The notes beneath the pieces are model-generated. The model saw only the letters and a list, made by a program, of their open reading frames with translations. It had not been told where the DNA came from and searched no databases. From a virus: a stretch of 44,467 bases of DNA. The translations under genes and the position numbers were made by a program. The stretch is taken from positions 1 through 44,467 of IMG/VR virus record IMGVR_UViG_3300021962_008205; one strand, given 5' to 3'. Of the stretch, positions 33,298 through 42,424 are shown one piece after another (position 1 is the first letter of the stretch; each line of letters begins with the position of its first letter).

Positions 33298-35601
33298 ATG
33301 ATAAAACCAAAAATTTATGTTCATGGTTCTTACGTTGGGAACACAGGATATAACAATCACACAAGGGATTTTTTTAGAGAGATATCTAAACACGCTCAAG
33401 TTAAAGTACGAAATTTTACAGTTGGAGATTCTTGGTCAGGTAATAGTTTAACACCACATGATAATGAACCTTATCTGAATGATACCGATAAATCAATTTT
33501 ATATAAACAAAGATTATGGGTTGGTGATGGTGTAATGGAAGATTTTACAATCTATCCATCCGAAAAAAAAGATTTTTTTCCCGATTTTAACATAGTTTTA
33601 AATGAAACAAATCATCATTTATTTTATGAAAATTATTTGGGACCAAAAATTGCTTATAATGTTTGGGAATCAACATTACAACCTGAAACTTTTTTTAATA
33701 AATTAAAAGAGTTTGATGAATTGTGGGTACCCTCAAAATGGCAAAAAGAATGTACAGTTGCCCAAGGATATGACTCCGATAAAATTAAAGTTGTTCCTGA
33801 AGGTGTTGATGTTGACACTTTTTATCCTGAAAAAGTAGAATTACTTGATGAATACACTGATGGTAGATTTAAGTTTTTATTGATGGGTCGTTGGGATTAT
33901 CGCAAATCAACAAAAGAAATAATTGAGACCTTCTTAAAAACATTTTCTGCCGATGAACCAGTTGATTTAGTTGTATCAATTGATAATATGTGGGGCGAAC
34001 AAATGGATGGATACAAAACAACTGAGGAACGATTAAACGCTTATGGTTTTATTGACCCAAGAATTAAGATAATTCATTTTCCTTCTCGTGAAGATTATGT
34101 TAAATATTTAAAAACAGGTCATGTTTTTGTATCGTGTGCCAGGTCGGAAGGTTGGAATTTACCATTAATTGAAGCAATGGCTTGTGGTACCCCTTCAATA
34201 TACTCTAATTGTTGTGCTCAACTTGAATTTGCCGAAGGAAAAGGTTTTCCTGTAAATATTGTTGGTGAAAAAGCCGCAAATCTTAATGACTACGGTAGAT
34301 ACGTTATGAGTGAATTACCAGGAAATTATTATGAACCTGATTTTAATCACCTATCCAAAGTTATGAGATATGTTTATGAAAATTATGATTTATGTAAAGA
34401 AAAATCTTTTAAAGAATCAATTGACTTAAGAAATAATTTTAGTTGGGAACAAATTGGTAAAATTGGTTATGATACAATTACTGATTTTTATAATAAAATA
34501 AATACACCTGAATTTAATGAAAATAAAATACCAAATAAAATTAAAGTATCTTATTTTGAAGGACCTAAAGTTGAAATAGTTGGTGATGTTTATAAACAAT
34601 ATTCAGTTGAGTTTTTAGATGAATCTGACAATATCGTATATGGTACAAAAATTTCAAATAATATGTGGACATCATGTGGTAGAAAATACTACACAAAATG
34701 GAAAATTAGAGTTGATGGTGAAATTATTGATGAGTTTGATTTAACAAATAAACGAGTTTTAATTTCAATGGAATCTAAATCAATTGGTGATACAATTGCA
34801 TGGGCACCTTATGTTGTTGAATTTTCAAAAAAACATAATTGTAAAGTTATATTTAGTACTTTTCATAATTCTTGGTTTGAGGGTCATGAAAATTATAAGG
34901 ATATTGAATTTATTAAACCAGGTGAATTAACAAATTGTGATGTCGTATATAGGGTTGGTTGGATGCGTTCAGATAATAATAAATGGGATAAATTTGATTG
35001 TTATCCAAACTACCCTAATACCCAAGAATTACAAAAAACCGCATCCGATATTTTAGGATTAGAGTTTAAAGAATTAAATTTAGGCATAAATTTTACACCT
35101 AAAAATAAACCTTACATGGGTAATTATGTTATATTAGCACCTGAGTCAACAGCTGGTTGTAAAGAATGGACTTATGATAGTTGGGTGTTATTATCAAAAT
35201 TGTTAAAAGAAAATGGGTATACACCAATACTTCTAACAAGTAAAAAATATAACATCAAAAATGTTCCAAATGCATATGGTAGGAGTTTAGAAGAAGCAAT
35301 GAATATTTTATACCACGCAGAATTTATGATTGGATTAAGTTCAGGTCTATCTTGGATAAATTGGGCATTAGGAAAACACACGGTCATGATAAGTGGTTTT
35401 ACCCCAAAACATCATGAATTTACCACAAATATAACAAGAATACAAAATGAACATTCTTGTAATTCTTGTTGGTCTAACATTAATTTTAAATTTGACCCTG
35501 GAAATTGGAATTGGTGTCCAATTTGGGAGGGTACTGACAAACAACACATTTGTCAAAAATCAATTTCACCATTAACAGTATTTAATTTATTACCAATATG
35601 A
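33298..35601 (+). CDS. GT4 glycosyltransferase fused to BAHT/TibC-like protein O-heptosyltransferase
   Basis: The 767-aa product holds two complete transferases. Residues 1 to about 400 are a GT4 enzyme: GNTGYNNHTRDFFREI, VVPEGVDVDTFYPE, LLMGRWDYRKSTKEI and the E-x7-E block SEGWNLPLIEAMACGTPS. Residues about 413-767 match the bacterial autotransporter heptosyltransferase family (Aah, TibC): a beta-rich cap starting KVSYFEGPKVEIVGD, then SKSIGDTIAWAPYVVEF, APESTAGCKEWTYDSW, and FMIGLSSGLSWINWALGK. Four cysteines (C721-x2-C724-x15-C740-x11-C752) in the C-terminal part correspond to the iron-binding finger of TibC. TibC-type enzymes attach heptose from ADP-heptose to serines on surface proteins. 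It is on the opposite strand from its surroundings and is coupled to the next gene by a 4-bp overlap. Confidence 0.88.
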   Translation: MIKPKIYVHGSYVGNTGYNNHTRDFFREISKHAQVKVRNFTVGDSWSGNSLTPHDNEPYLNDTDKSILYKQRLWVGDGVMEDFTIYPSEKKDFFPDFNIVLNETNHHLFYENYLGPKIAYNVWESTLQPETFFNKLKEFDELWVPSKWQKECTVAQGYDSDKIKVVPEGVDVDTFYPEKVELLDEYTDGRFKFLLMGRWDYRKSTKEIIETFLKTFSADEPVDLVVSIDNMWGEQMDGYKTTEERLNAYGFIDPRIKIIHFPSREDYVKYLKTGHVFVSCARSEGWNLPLIEAMACGTPSIYSNCCAQLEFAEGKGFPVNIVGEKAANLNDYGRYVMSELPGNYYEPDFNHLSKVMRYVYENYDLCKEKSFKESIDLRNNFSWEQIGKIGYDTITDFYNKINTPEFNENKIPNKIKVSYFEGPKVEIVGDVYKQYSVEFLDESDNIVYGTKISNNMWTSCGRKYYTKWKIRVDGEIIDEFDLTNKRVLISMESKSIGDTIAWAPYVVEFSKKHNCKVIFSTFHNSWFEGHENYKDIEFIKPGELTNCDVVYRVGWMRSDNNKWDKFDCYPNYPNTQELQKTASDILGLEFKELNLGINFTPKNKPYMGNYVILAPESTAGCKEWTYDSWVLLSKLLKENGYTPILLTSKKYNIKNVPNAYGRSLEEAMNILYHAEFMIGLSSGLSWINWALGKHTVMISGFTPKHHEFTTNITRIQNEHSCNSCWSNINFKFDPGNWNWCPIWEGTDKQHICQKSISPLTVFNLLPI

Positions 35602-36323
35602 AAAATTTAGAAACCTTTGATTGGGGTTGGATGGACAAATCATCTGAAAGTTATCACATAATGCCCGATGGAACCCATAAAAGTATGGGCGAGTACCATA
35701 AAGATTCTATGATTCAAGAAATTTTTATAGATAAATGTTATGAAAGATTTTTTGAAGTAGAAGAAAATGACATTGTATTGGATGTTGGTGCCAGTGTTGG
35801 TCCTTTTACATATTCTATCTTACATAAAAAACCAAAACATGTATTTTGTTTTGAACCTAGTGAAAGTGAATTCAAAACACTTGTAAAAAATATTTTAGGT
35901 TATCCTGTAACACCTATAAATAAAGGAATTTCAAACGTAAATTCAATAGTGATGAACGACCATTTATTTGGTGGTGAAGAACAAATGGAATCAATTACTT
36001 TTCAAAAATTCATTGACTTATGTGGTATTGAAAAAATTGATTTTTTAAAAACTGATTGTGAGGGTGGTGAATTTGATATATTTACATTGGAAAACCTTGA
36101 TTGGATTAAAAATAATGTTAAAAAAATTACGGGTGAGTGGCACTTACAACTTCAGGGTCATGATTATGTTGCGAAATTTAGAGAATTTAGAGATGTTTAT
36201 TTAAAACAATTCACCAATTATGAAGTTTACTCTGTTGATAATATTGATATTAAATGGGACTTATGGAATGAACATTTTTTAGAATATTATAGACAAGTCA
36301 TTATTCACATAGATAATCGTTAA
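35598..36323 (+). CDS. FkbM-family methyltransferase
   Basis: The 241-aa class I methyltransferase has IVLDVGASVGPFTYSIL (SAM loop), VFCFEPSESEFKTLVKNI, and the FkbM block IDFLKTDCEGGEFDIFTLEN. The start codon overlaps the stop of the heptosyltransferase fusion (ATGA), so both are made together; methylation of the sugar attached by that enzyme is the natural guess. Its last 23 bp overlap the end of the convergent flavoprotein gene. Confidence 0.87.
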   Translation: MKNLETFDWGWMDKSSESYHIMPDGTHKSMGEYHKDSMIQEIFIDKCYERFFEVEENDIVLDVGASVGPFTYSILHKKPKHVFCFEPSESEFKTLVKNILGYPVTPINKGISNVNSIVMNDHLFGGEEQMESITFQKFIDLCGIEKIDFLKTDCEGGEFDIFTLENLDWIKNNVKKITGEWHLQLQGHDYVAKFREFRDVYLKQFTNYEVYSVDNIDIKWDLWNEHFLEYYRQVIIHIDNR

Positions 36324-37548
36324 ATAATTCTTTTGCTTGCATAATATTGTCCTCAATAGAACAATAAGTCCAAGAACCATACCTACCAATAGAAAATAAC
36401 CCATTAGGGTTATTTTTTTTGCCCCAATCATTATAAATTTCCTTTGATTCTTTGGTAATGTGAACATACGCTGGGTTCATAACAATCATTTGATGGTCAA
36501 CCAAAGTATGATTAGTTACAACCCTCACCCCTGTTAAATCCTCCAATACTTTTTCCAACAACATTACCTCATCAACTTCTTGGTTTTTTTCCATTCCAAT
36601 TTCAACATAAAGACTCATTCTATCAGTATTAAAGATGTTATTATAGAACCCAACTCTATAGAATATCTCGTCACCTGGATAATACACCCAATTTGATTCA
36701 ATGTCTGTCGGTAGGTCAAACCCCAAATTGAACACAACAACTTTATTTGATGATAGATGGTCAACCTTTTTACCTGTCAATTCCATAAAAGTATCAAACG
36801 GCATTGTATTCACCAATTTGTTAAATTTAATATATCCGTTATTTGTTTGGGCAATTTTGTTTTCAAGGTCAATACCAATAATTTTGGTATTTAACAAAAC
36901 ATTTTTCTCATTAACTCGTTTGTACAATGACTTAACAAATTCAATACTCCCACCTGTGGGATAAATGAAGGTATCGTTATAAGATTCGGTTTTGTTATTG
37001 TTTCTTAATTCAGACAATAAATCTTCAAACATTGTTGGTTTTGGGAAAAACCTTCCCATGGCATCGTAATCCAATTTGTTTAAATCACAAGCATAAAGTT
37101 TCTCATTATATGGTATAATGAATTTATCACATATTGAGTGTCCTAAGTTATTAACTACATAATCTGTAAATGTATTAACCTTCTCATTTCCACGATGATA
37201 CAAGTCATACAAACACTCAATAAACTCATTTGTGGGTAGTTGGTGTATGTTATTTTGAAATGGGAAATCAATATACCTATCTTTGTAAGATATGTGACTT
37301 TTTTTTCTTACCGTTTTGATATCACATTCAATGTTTTCCAACACATAATCTTTAATTTGTTTATTGTTGAAATGAAAAAAATGTCCTGAATAATCCCAAA
37401 CAAAACCGTTTCTAATTGTTGTCTTACAATACCCCCCAACTTCAGAATCCTTCTCAATAATTAGATAATCATCTGTGCCCAAAAAAGAGGCCAACGAAAG
37501 TCCTGTTATACCAGCTCCAATAATCAATATATCAATTTCTTGTTTCAT
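36301..37548 (-). CDS. FAD-dependent UDP-galactopyranose mutase-like protein
   Basis: The 415-aa flavoprotein begins with the dinucleotide-binding ILIIGAGITGLSLASFLG and EKDSEVGGYCKT, then NGFVWDYSGHFFHF, like the His-loop of UDP-galactopyranose mutases. The C-terminus has the second FAD motif GLFSIGRYGSWTYCSIEDNI. UGM converts UDP-galactopyranose to the furanose form, a donor for surface glycans. More distant relatives (protoporphyrinogen oxidase-like amine oxidases) share the same plan, so the reaction is not certain. It is in an operon with two GT2 transferases: a 1-bp overlap with the gene ending at 37548. Confidence 0.75.
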   Translation of the reverse strand: MKQEIDILIIGAGITGLSLASFLGTDDYLIIEKDSEVGGYCKTTIRNGFVWDYSGHFFHFNNKQIKDYVLENIECDIKTVRKKSHISYKDRYIDFPFQNNIHQLPTNEFIECLYDLYHRGNEKVNTFTDYVVNNLGHSICDKFIIPYNEKLYACDLNKLDYDAMGRFFPKPTMFEDLLSELRNNNKTESYNDTFIYPTGGSIEFVKSLYKRVNEKNVLLNTKIIGIDLENKIAQTNNGYIKFNKLVNTMPFDTFMELTGKKVDHLSSNKVVVFNLGFDLPTDIESNWVYYPGDEIFYRVGFYNNIFNTDRMSLYVEIGMEKNQEVDEVMLLEKVLEDLTGVRVVTNHTLVDHQMIVMNPAYVHITKESKEIYNDWGKKNNPNGLFSIGRYGSWTYCSIEDNIMQAKELFNDYLCE

Positions 37549-38693
37549 TATTTACCCATTCTATCACGGAAATGTTGTCTATTTTGGAGAAGTCTTTCTT
37601 TATGATGTGAAAAAGTTTCATCATCAATAATCTGTAATAGATATTGTAAACCTTCATTATATCTATTAGTCCAAAAACAAGCAACCGAAAGTTCATCATA
37701 TATGTATTTTCCATAACATTGTTCGTCAACAAATAAGATATACTTTTCTTTAACTTTATTAATGTCAATTGATAATGCTTTTGTTAAATACTTATACCCC
37801 AAATCATGTCTACCAATCTTATTACAATATGCTCCTAAATGATATAGTGGTTCCGCCCTATCAGGAAAAATTGAAATGGCTTTTTCCATTTCCTCAACAA
37901 TTCTCTCAATTTCATAATCAAGTGACATCATACATTTTGAAACTCTCATTTGTGCTTCAAACTTTTCTTCAATCCACCCATCATTAATTTTAAGATACAA
38001 CTTATTCCATTTTAAACCTTCCTCAATCATATCACAATCCATATAACTTTGGGCGGCGTAAAATATTGAACGCATATTTAACTCATCAGGGTCATCAATC
38101 AATGTATCCCAAAATTGTTTTTTTAATTTTTCAGCATCATAAAAATACTTTTTAGGGTCAAACGCTCTTGAACCAATTCCTTCTCCTGAAATATAAAAAC
38201 CATTACCACTAATATCTTTTGTTGATATGTGAGGTCTTTCCAAACATTTAATTGTTGTATGAGCAACTCCACAAAATTTCCAAGTATTTCTGTTATTAAA
38301 GATAATACGAGCCTTCCATTCAGACACACCTCGTTTAACAGATATAAAATATGAATCATATCCTTTATCTTCATTTGTAAACTTAAAATCACCAACTAAC
38401 AAATCATCAGCGTCTAAATGCATTACATAGTCCGCTTTGTCTTTGGCTCTTGACATCATTAAGGTTTTGTTCTTATCAAAACCAACCCACTCGTCAACAT
38501 GTAACTCACCTGGTATTCCTTTTTCTTCAAAAAAAGTTTTAACAATTTCACATGTTCTATCTGTTGAACCTGTGTCACACACTACCCAATAATCAATGTA
38601 TTTGTAAACGGACTCTAATGTATTTTGAATACAGTGTTCTTCATTTTTACACATTGTTGCAAAACAAAGTGTTGGTCTATTAGTTGTTGTCAT
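37548..38693 (-). CDS. GT2 glycosyltransferase with TPR-like tail
   Basis: The N-terminal about 200 residues are a GT2 catalytic domain: LCFATMCKNEEHCIQNTLES, YWVVCDTGSTDRTCEIVKTF, and the metal motif VMHLDADDLL. The C-terminal about 170 residues are helical repeats of TPR type (for example RAEPLYHLGAYCNKIGRHDL and LGYKYLTKAL). This layout is that of SunS-like and related transferases, in which the repeat domain binds a protein or peptide acceptor. A protein-targeting role is therefore plausible. The gene overlaps the upstream GT2 gene by 14 bp. Confidence 0.82.
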   Translation of the reverse strand: MTTTNRPTLCFATMCKNEEHCIQNTLESVYKYIDYWVVCDTGSTDRTCEIVKTFFEEKGIPGELHVDEWVGFDKNKTLMMSRAKDKADYVMHLDADDLLVGDFKFTNEDKGYDSYFISVKRGVSEWKARIIFNNRNTWKFCGVAHTTIKCLERPHISTKDISGNGFYISGEGIGSRAFDPKKYFYDAEKLKKQFWDTLIDDPDELNMRSIFYAAQSYMDCDMIEEGLKWNKLYLKINDGWIEEKFEAQMRVSKCMMSLDYEIERIVEEMEKAISIFPDRAEPLYHLGAYCNKIGRHDLGYKYLTKALSIDINKVKEKYILFVDEQCYGKYIYDELSVACFWTNRYNEGLQYLLQIIDDETFSHHKERLLQNRQHFRDRMGK

Positions 38694-39933
38694 ATATGTA
38701 ATTTAATATTTGTTCTTCTTCATGATATTTTCTAATAAAAATATGATTTTGGAATTTTTGTGAACATCCTTCGTCTTCAACCCAATTCCAATCTATTTTT
38801 CCCATATCAATTATTTTTTGATGTATTTCTTTATCATAATAGTCTCTAATCAATCTTGACCTACGGTTAATATCAATTGAATTATTATCTGTTGTTGTAT
38901 TTCTATTATTCCATTGGATGTATAAAACTTTCTTAATGTGAATCATTTTTGTGTTTAAAAATGTTCTAACTATGAGTTCAAAATCATCGGCAACAGGTGT
39001 GTTTTTGTTATGTCCACCAATTTTTAAATAAACATCTCTTCTCCACACCCTAACATGTGATGGCATACTAATATTAAATCTTATTGTTAATGGATTTATA
39101 TCAGGATAGTGGTGAGCCAATAATTGTTTATTATCTTCAGTTACCCAAGAATGTCCCGCATATCCAAAATCAAAAAAGTTATCTTCTCTACCATACCAAT
39201 TACCCGACCAATTATGGTCGTAAAATTTCGGACTACCATCTTCATATTGTTCGGTTACATCACTATACATAAATCCCGCATCGGGAAATTGTGACGATGC
39301 TTTATCTAAATATTCTAAACACTTTGTTAATAATTCATCATCATGGTCTAACTCAACTAACCATTCACCATCACACAATGATGCAACTCTATTCTTTGCT
39401 AAACCAACATTACCACCACTATTTGGTAATATTCTATGTACTTTAACCCTAAAGTCTTTTTTAGCAATATCAGAAAGTATTTCCCATGTTTCTTCCGTTG
39501 TTGAATCATCAAGTACTACCCATTCCCAATCATTAAATGTTTGGTTATTAATACTTTTATATGTTCTTAATATTTTATTTCCCGTATTATATGTTGGTGT
39601 AAAAATTGAAAACTTTGGTCGGGTATACTTACAATTTCTAAAAGTACTTTGAACTACAATATCATTTGCCAATACAATTTCATCAATAAGGTTTGGATAA
39701 TAAACATATTTTTCATTTAATACTTTATTATTTAACTCTAATTGAATCTCAAACGATACTATAATATCAGGGTTAATGTTTGAAATATCATTAAAAATAT
39801 TATCAGTAGAATCTAATGAATAAACAATCACTTCATCATAAAGATGTTCTTCATGATAAATCTCAGAACGTAAAGTAAACTCACCTTTTTTATACCAATT
39901 ATATAAGATGGCAATTGGTTTCTTAGTCTTCAT
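38680..39933 (-). CDS. GT2 glycosyltransferase with N-terminal extension
   Basis: Residues 1 to about 105 form an N-terminal domain with a Rossmann-like start (PIAILYNWYKKGEFTLRSEI). Residues about 108-350 are a GT2 enzyme: FSIFTPTYNTGNKILRTYKS, WVVLDDSTTEETWEIL, WLVELDHDDELLTKCLEYL with the D-H-D-D metal site, and a conserved R-V-W-R-R-D-V-Y block. The end carries an acidic helix. Donor and acceptor are unknown. It lies 5 bp downstream of the oxygenase gene ending at 39939 and overlaps the SunS-like GT2 gene. Confidence 0.82.
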   Translation of the reverse strand: MKTKKPIAILYNWYKKGEFTLRSEIYHEEHLYDEVIVYSLDSTDNIFNDISNINPDIIVSFEIQLELNNKVLNEKYVYYPNLIDEIVLANDIVVQSTFRNCKYTRPKFSIFTPTYNTGNKILRTYKSINNQTFNDWEWVVLDDSTTEETWEILSDIAKKDFRVKVHRILPNSGGNVGLAKNRVASLCDGEWLVELDHDDELLTKCLEYLDKASSQFPDAGFMYSDVTEQYEDGSPKFYDHNWSGNWYGREDNFFDFGYAGHSWVTEDNKQLLAHHYPDINPLTIRFNISMPSHVRVWRRDVYLKIGGHNKNTPVADDFELIVRTFLNTKMIHIKKVLYIQWNNRNTTTDNNSIDINRRSRLIRDYYDKEIHQKIIDMGKIDWNWVEDEGCSQKFQNHIFIRKYHEEEQILNYIYDNN

Positions 39934-39938
39934 ATAAA

Positions 39939-40523
39939 TTACCTTTCAGTATCAAAAAAGAATGTTTGAAATAATCTACCATCTTCTAAATTTCTACCAA
40001 AATAATCTAATGATGTGTGAAAATAATCCGCCCTATATAATACTAATCTGTTAAACTTATTTCCTAACATGTCAGTCATTTCCCACTTCGTCATGTCTTG
40101 AGAATCTAAATATAATCTATCTAACATTTCAAAATCATATGTTCCATCACTTTTTATTGGTGCGGTATGTATTCCTGTTTCTTTATGTTTAAATAAACCC
40201 GTACCTGAAGTAATTGGTGCGTTTGGTGTTAAATAACAAACCCCTGCCCATGTTGTTGTTTGGTCAGCATGCATCCAACTCCTGTCTCTTTGTGTCGCAT
40301 ATTGAAAGGAACCATTATATTCATCTGTCGACCATTTTGTTATTTTACCACCGGCAAAAAACACAATATCTTGTATTAAATTAACAACACTTTCATTGTA
40401 AAATGGTTTACTCCTAAATCCTGGATAATTACCAATTACATTAAATTCTTGTTGTAATGCAAATTCTCTTGTTTCGTGTGGGTCATTATAAAAATCATCC
40501 ACTATAATTGAAGATATAATCAT
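39939..40523 (-). CDS. Fe(II)/2-oxoglutarate oxygenase, DUF6445-like
   Basis: The 194-aa product begins IVDDFYNDPHETREFAL, the start of the DUF6445-type oxygenase group. Probable iron ligands are H85 and D87 in SWMHADQTTTWAGVCYL, and H169 in YRADYFHTSLDYF; R183 (GRLFQTFFF) would bind 2-oxoglutarate. A G-T-G-L-F-K-H segment fills the position of the usual G-G-T-x-F strand. This is a different branch from the two oxygenases upstream, but it is in the same tight operon (1 bp from its neighbour). Substrate is unknown; hydroxylation of a protein side chain or a sugar is plausible. Confidence 0.75.
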   Translation of the reverse strand: MIISSIIVDDFYNDPHETREFALQQEFNVIGNYPGFRSKPFYNESVVNLIQDIVFFAGGKITKWSTDEYNGSFQYATQRDRSWMHADQTTTWAGVCYLTPNAPITSGTGLFKHKETGIHTAPIKSDGTYDFEMLDRLYLDSQDMTKWEMTDMLGNKFNRLVLYRADYFHTSLDYFGRNLEDGRLFQTFFFDTER

Positions 40524-40524
40524 A

Positions 40525-41118
40525 TTATTTGTAATGGTCCCCTCCTATCCATAAAACCAAACTCTTTCTATTTCCACTTGTTAATGGGACCACCCTGTGT
40601 AATAAAAACGATGGGAATATTGCAACATTACCTTTTCCTCTTGGGACTGTCACATATTCACTACCTGTCATAATTTGTAAATCCCCACCCTCGTATTCAT
40701 TTGGTTCAGATAACTGTATAACCACAGATATTTTTCTATGTGAAATACTACCAGGACCAATATCTAAATGCCAATCATAATGACCACCATTTCCCTCATA
40801 TTCGGTATATTGAATGTTATCAATTATTGATTTTAATTCAAAGTTCCAAATAGCGTTGTTTGCTTCAATAACTTGGGACATTATTTTATCAATAACCCAT
40901 TCCCATTTAGAATCATAAGGTAACCATTTTATGTTACTTTTTCTAAATCTATCAGTATTGTTCTCATCAACAATAATAGCCTTTTGGAATTCATATTCTA
41001 ATGAACCACTAACAATTGTTTCAACTTCTTGAGTTGAAAATCCTTTTTCAAACCAATAATAGTTAGTTTGATTAATACCTTCTTTTGGCGGAAAAATTGG
41101 TTTTAAATCCATATTCAA
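40525..41118 (-). CDS. Prolyl-hydroxylase/PiuC-like Fe(II)/2-oxoglutarate oxygenase (copy 1)
   Basis: The 197-aa product has the double-stranded beta-helix motifs: H117-x-D119 in GGHYDWHLDIGPG, EYEGGDLQI, and the distal H174 with R184 in FPSFLLHRVVPLTSGNRKSL. This order (H-x-D, G-G-D-L, L-H-x-V-x-P-x-x-x-G-x-R) matches PKHD/PiuC-like and prolyl 4-hydroxylase-like enzymes. It is clearly a paralogue of the next gene, with motifs at the same residue numbers. Known relatives hydroxylate prolines or small molecules. Its position two genes from small fibre genes and the collagen-like fibre suggests a virion protein as substrate, which is inference. Confidence 0.85.
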   Translation of the reverse strand: MNMDLKPIFPPKEGINQTNYYWFEKGFSTQEVETIVSGSLEYEFQKAIIVDENNTDRFRKSNIKWLPYDSKWEWVIDKIMSQVIEANNAIWNFELKSIIDNIQYTEYEGNGGHYDWHLDIGPGSISHRKISVVIQLSEPNEYEGGDLQIMTGSEYVTVPRGKGNVAIFPSFLLHRVVPLTSGNRKSLVLWIGGDHYK

Positions 41119-41153
41119 AATATAAATAAGATATGTAAATAATAAAGTTTAGA

Positions 41154-41747
41154 TTATCTATATGGAGTTCCCCCTACCCAAAATACTAAACTTTTTCTAA
41201 CACCTTTTGTAACAGGTGTAACTCTATGTAATAAACAACTCGGGAACACAGTTACACCTCCTAAAATTCTTTCTGCGGTTTTTATTTCACCACCTGGCCA
41301 AATTTGTAAATCACCACCTTCATACTCGTTAGGGTCTGATAATAAAACAGAAACGGATACTTTTCTTTGATTCATATATCCACCACCTGCGTCTATATGC
41401 CAATCATAATGTCCATCATCAGTATATTCGGTATATTGTATTGGTTCTCTTGCCATAACTAAATCAAAAACCCAATGTTCATTATTAGTGACTTGTATTA
41501 ATTTCATTAATTTAACAAATATCCATTTGGTTTCTTCAGAAAAATAAATCCATTTCACATTACTTTTTCTATATTTTTCATTATGGTGACCACCATCACC
41601 ATCACTAACAATTCTCGCGTCTTCAAAATTTAAAGAATTAATTAACTCATTAATATTACTTCTTTCGTCTTCACTAAAAAACTCGTTTGTACAAGCATAT
41701 TTTGAAATATCAATTTTTGGATTGGTTGGAAATATTGGTAAACTCAT
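41154..41747 (-). CDS. Prolyl-hydroxylase/PiuC-like Fe(II)/2-oxoglutarate oxygenase (copy 2)
   Basis: Same length (197 aa) and same motif positions as the downstream copy: H117-x-D119 in DGHYDWHIDAGGG, EYEGGDLQIWPGGE, H174 and R184 in FPSCLLHRVTPVTKGVRKSL. The N-terminal 100 residues are more diverged between the copies, and this part usually shapes the substrate entrance. A tandem pair with conserved catalytic centres and different caps suggests two related substrates. It lies 38 bp downstream of a small fibre-associated gene and is read in the same direction as the collagen-like fibre. Confidence 0.85.
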   Translation of the reverse strand: MSLPIFPTNPKIDISKYACTNEFFSEDERSNINELINSLNFEDARIVSDGDGGHHNEKYRKSNVKWIYFSEETKWIFVKLMKLIQVTNNEHWVFDLVMAREPIQYTEYTDDGHYDWHIDAGGGYMNQRKVSVSVLLSDPNEYEGGDLQIWPGGEIKTAERILGGVTVFPSCLLHRVTPVTKGVRKSLVFWVGGTPYR

Positions 41748-41785
41748 AGATTAAAAATATAAAAAAATGTTAATAAAGAAATATA

Positions 41786-42418
41786 TTAACTAACACGAAC
41801 AAATAAAGTATCCCCATTTGGTACATTTAATGTTTCACTAAATATACCACCATTTGGTGATGGTGAACCAAAAAATTGATTCCAAGCACCTCCACCAAGT
41901 TTATATTCTATGTTAACATTATTTGATGGTGGAAACGGTGGTGATGGAGGTGGCATACCTTGGACATTTACCTCAACCAAGATTGCGTACCAATGTTCTA
42001 TATTATCACCAATTGTTCCAGGCGTACCACCAAAATTAGCTATTGTTTGAGGTGATGTTGCTGGATTTGGCCCTATATTACCACCAGCATATAAAGGTGT
42101 AGCATCTTGTGCTGTCACTGAAACATCTGTAACCCAAGGAATAGAACCACTATTCCAAGAACAATCAGTACCTTGGTCAGTCTCAATATCATAAAAGTCA
42201 CCTATACTTAAATTGGCTTTTATATCAGGATATGGTGGTGTATTTGGTGGATAATTATTAATATAAAAAGTATAACTATTAATATATCCATCATCAAATT
42301 TATAGGTACCCATTAATTCTAAACCAATATCTGAATTAGGTGTAATGTAAGTTTGTGACCTTAAATCATCAAAACTTATAGGATTACTCGGTGATGCTGG
42401 TCCTGGAGGTGTTGCCAT
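41786..42418 (-). CDS. Pro-rich putative fibre-associated protein, 210 aa
   Basis: The product starts MATPPGPASPSNPISFDDLR; the segment S-N-P-I-S-F-D-D-L-R is common at the N-terminus of phage tail fibre proteins. The middle is beta-rich with several Pro-rich loops (INNYPPNTPPYPDIK; QGMPPPSPPFPPSNN). The C-terminal about 45 residues (VNIEYKLGGGAWNQFFGSPS ... ETLNVPNGDTLFVRVS) resemble a small Ig-like or carbohydrate-binding beta-sandwich. No catalytic residues are evident. It lies between the collagen fibre and the oxygenase pair and may be a substrate of the latter: its P-P-x-P stretches contain many candidate prolines. Function is inferred. Confidence 0.6.
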   Translation of the reverse strand: MATPPGPASPSNPISFDDLRSQTYITPNSDIGLELMGTYKFDDGYINSYTFYINNYPPNTPPYPDIKANLSIGDFYDIETDQGTDCSWNSGSIPWVTDVSVTAQDATPLYAGGNIGPNPATSPQTIANFGGTPGTIGDNIEHWYAILVEVNVQGMPPPSPPFPPSNNVNIEYKLGGGAWNQFFGSPSPNGGIFSETLNVPNGDTLFVRVS

Positions 42419-42424
42419 ATTCTA

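Noticed and set aside
37254-37285. Perfect TTTG-N20-TATCTTTG on the plus strand
   Set aside because: It lies inside and antisense to the flavoprotein gene, and nothing downstream on the plus strand looks like a gene or RNA. Probably chance in an A/T-rich coding region, though an antisense transcript cannot be excluded.
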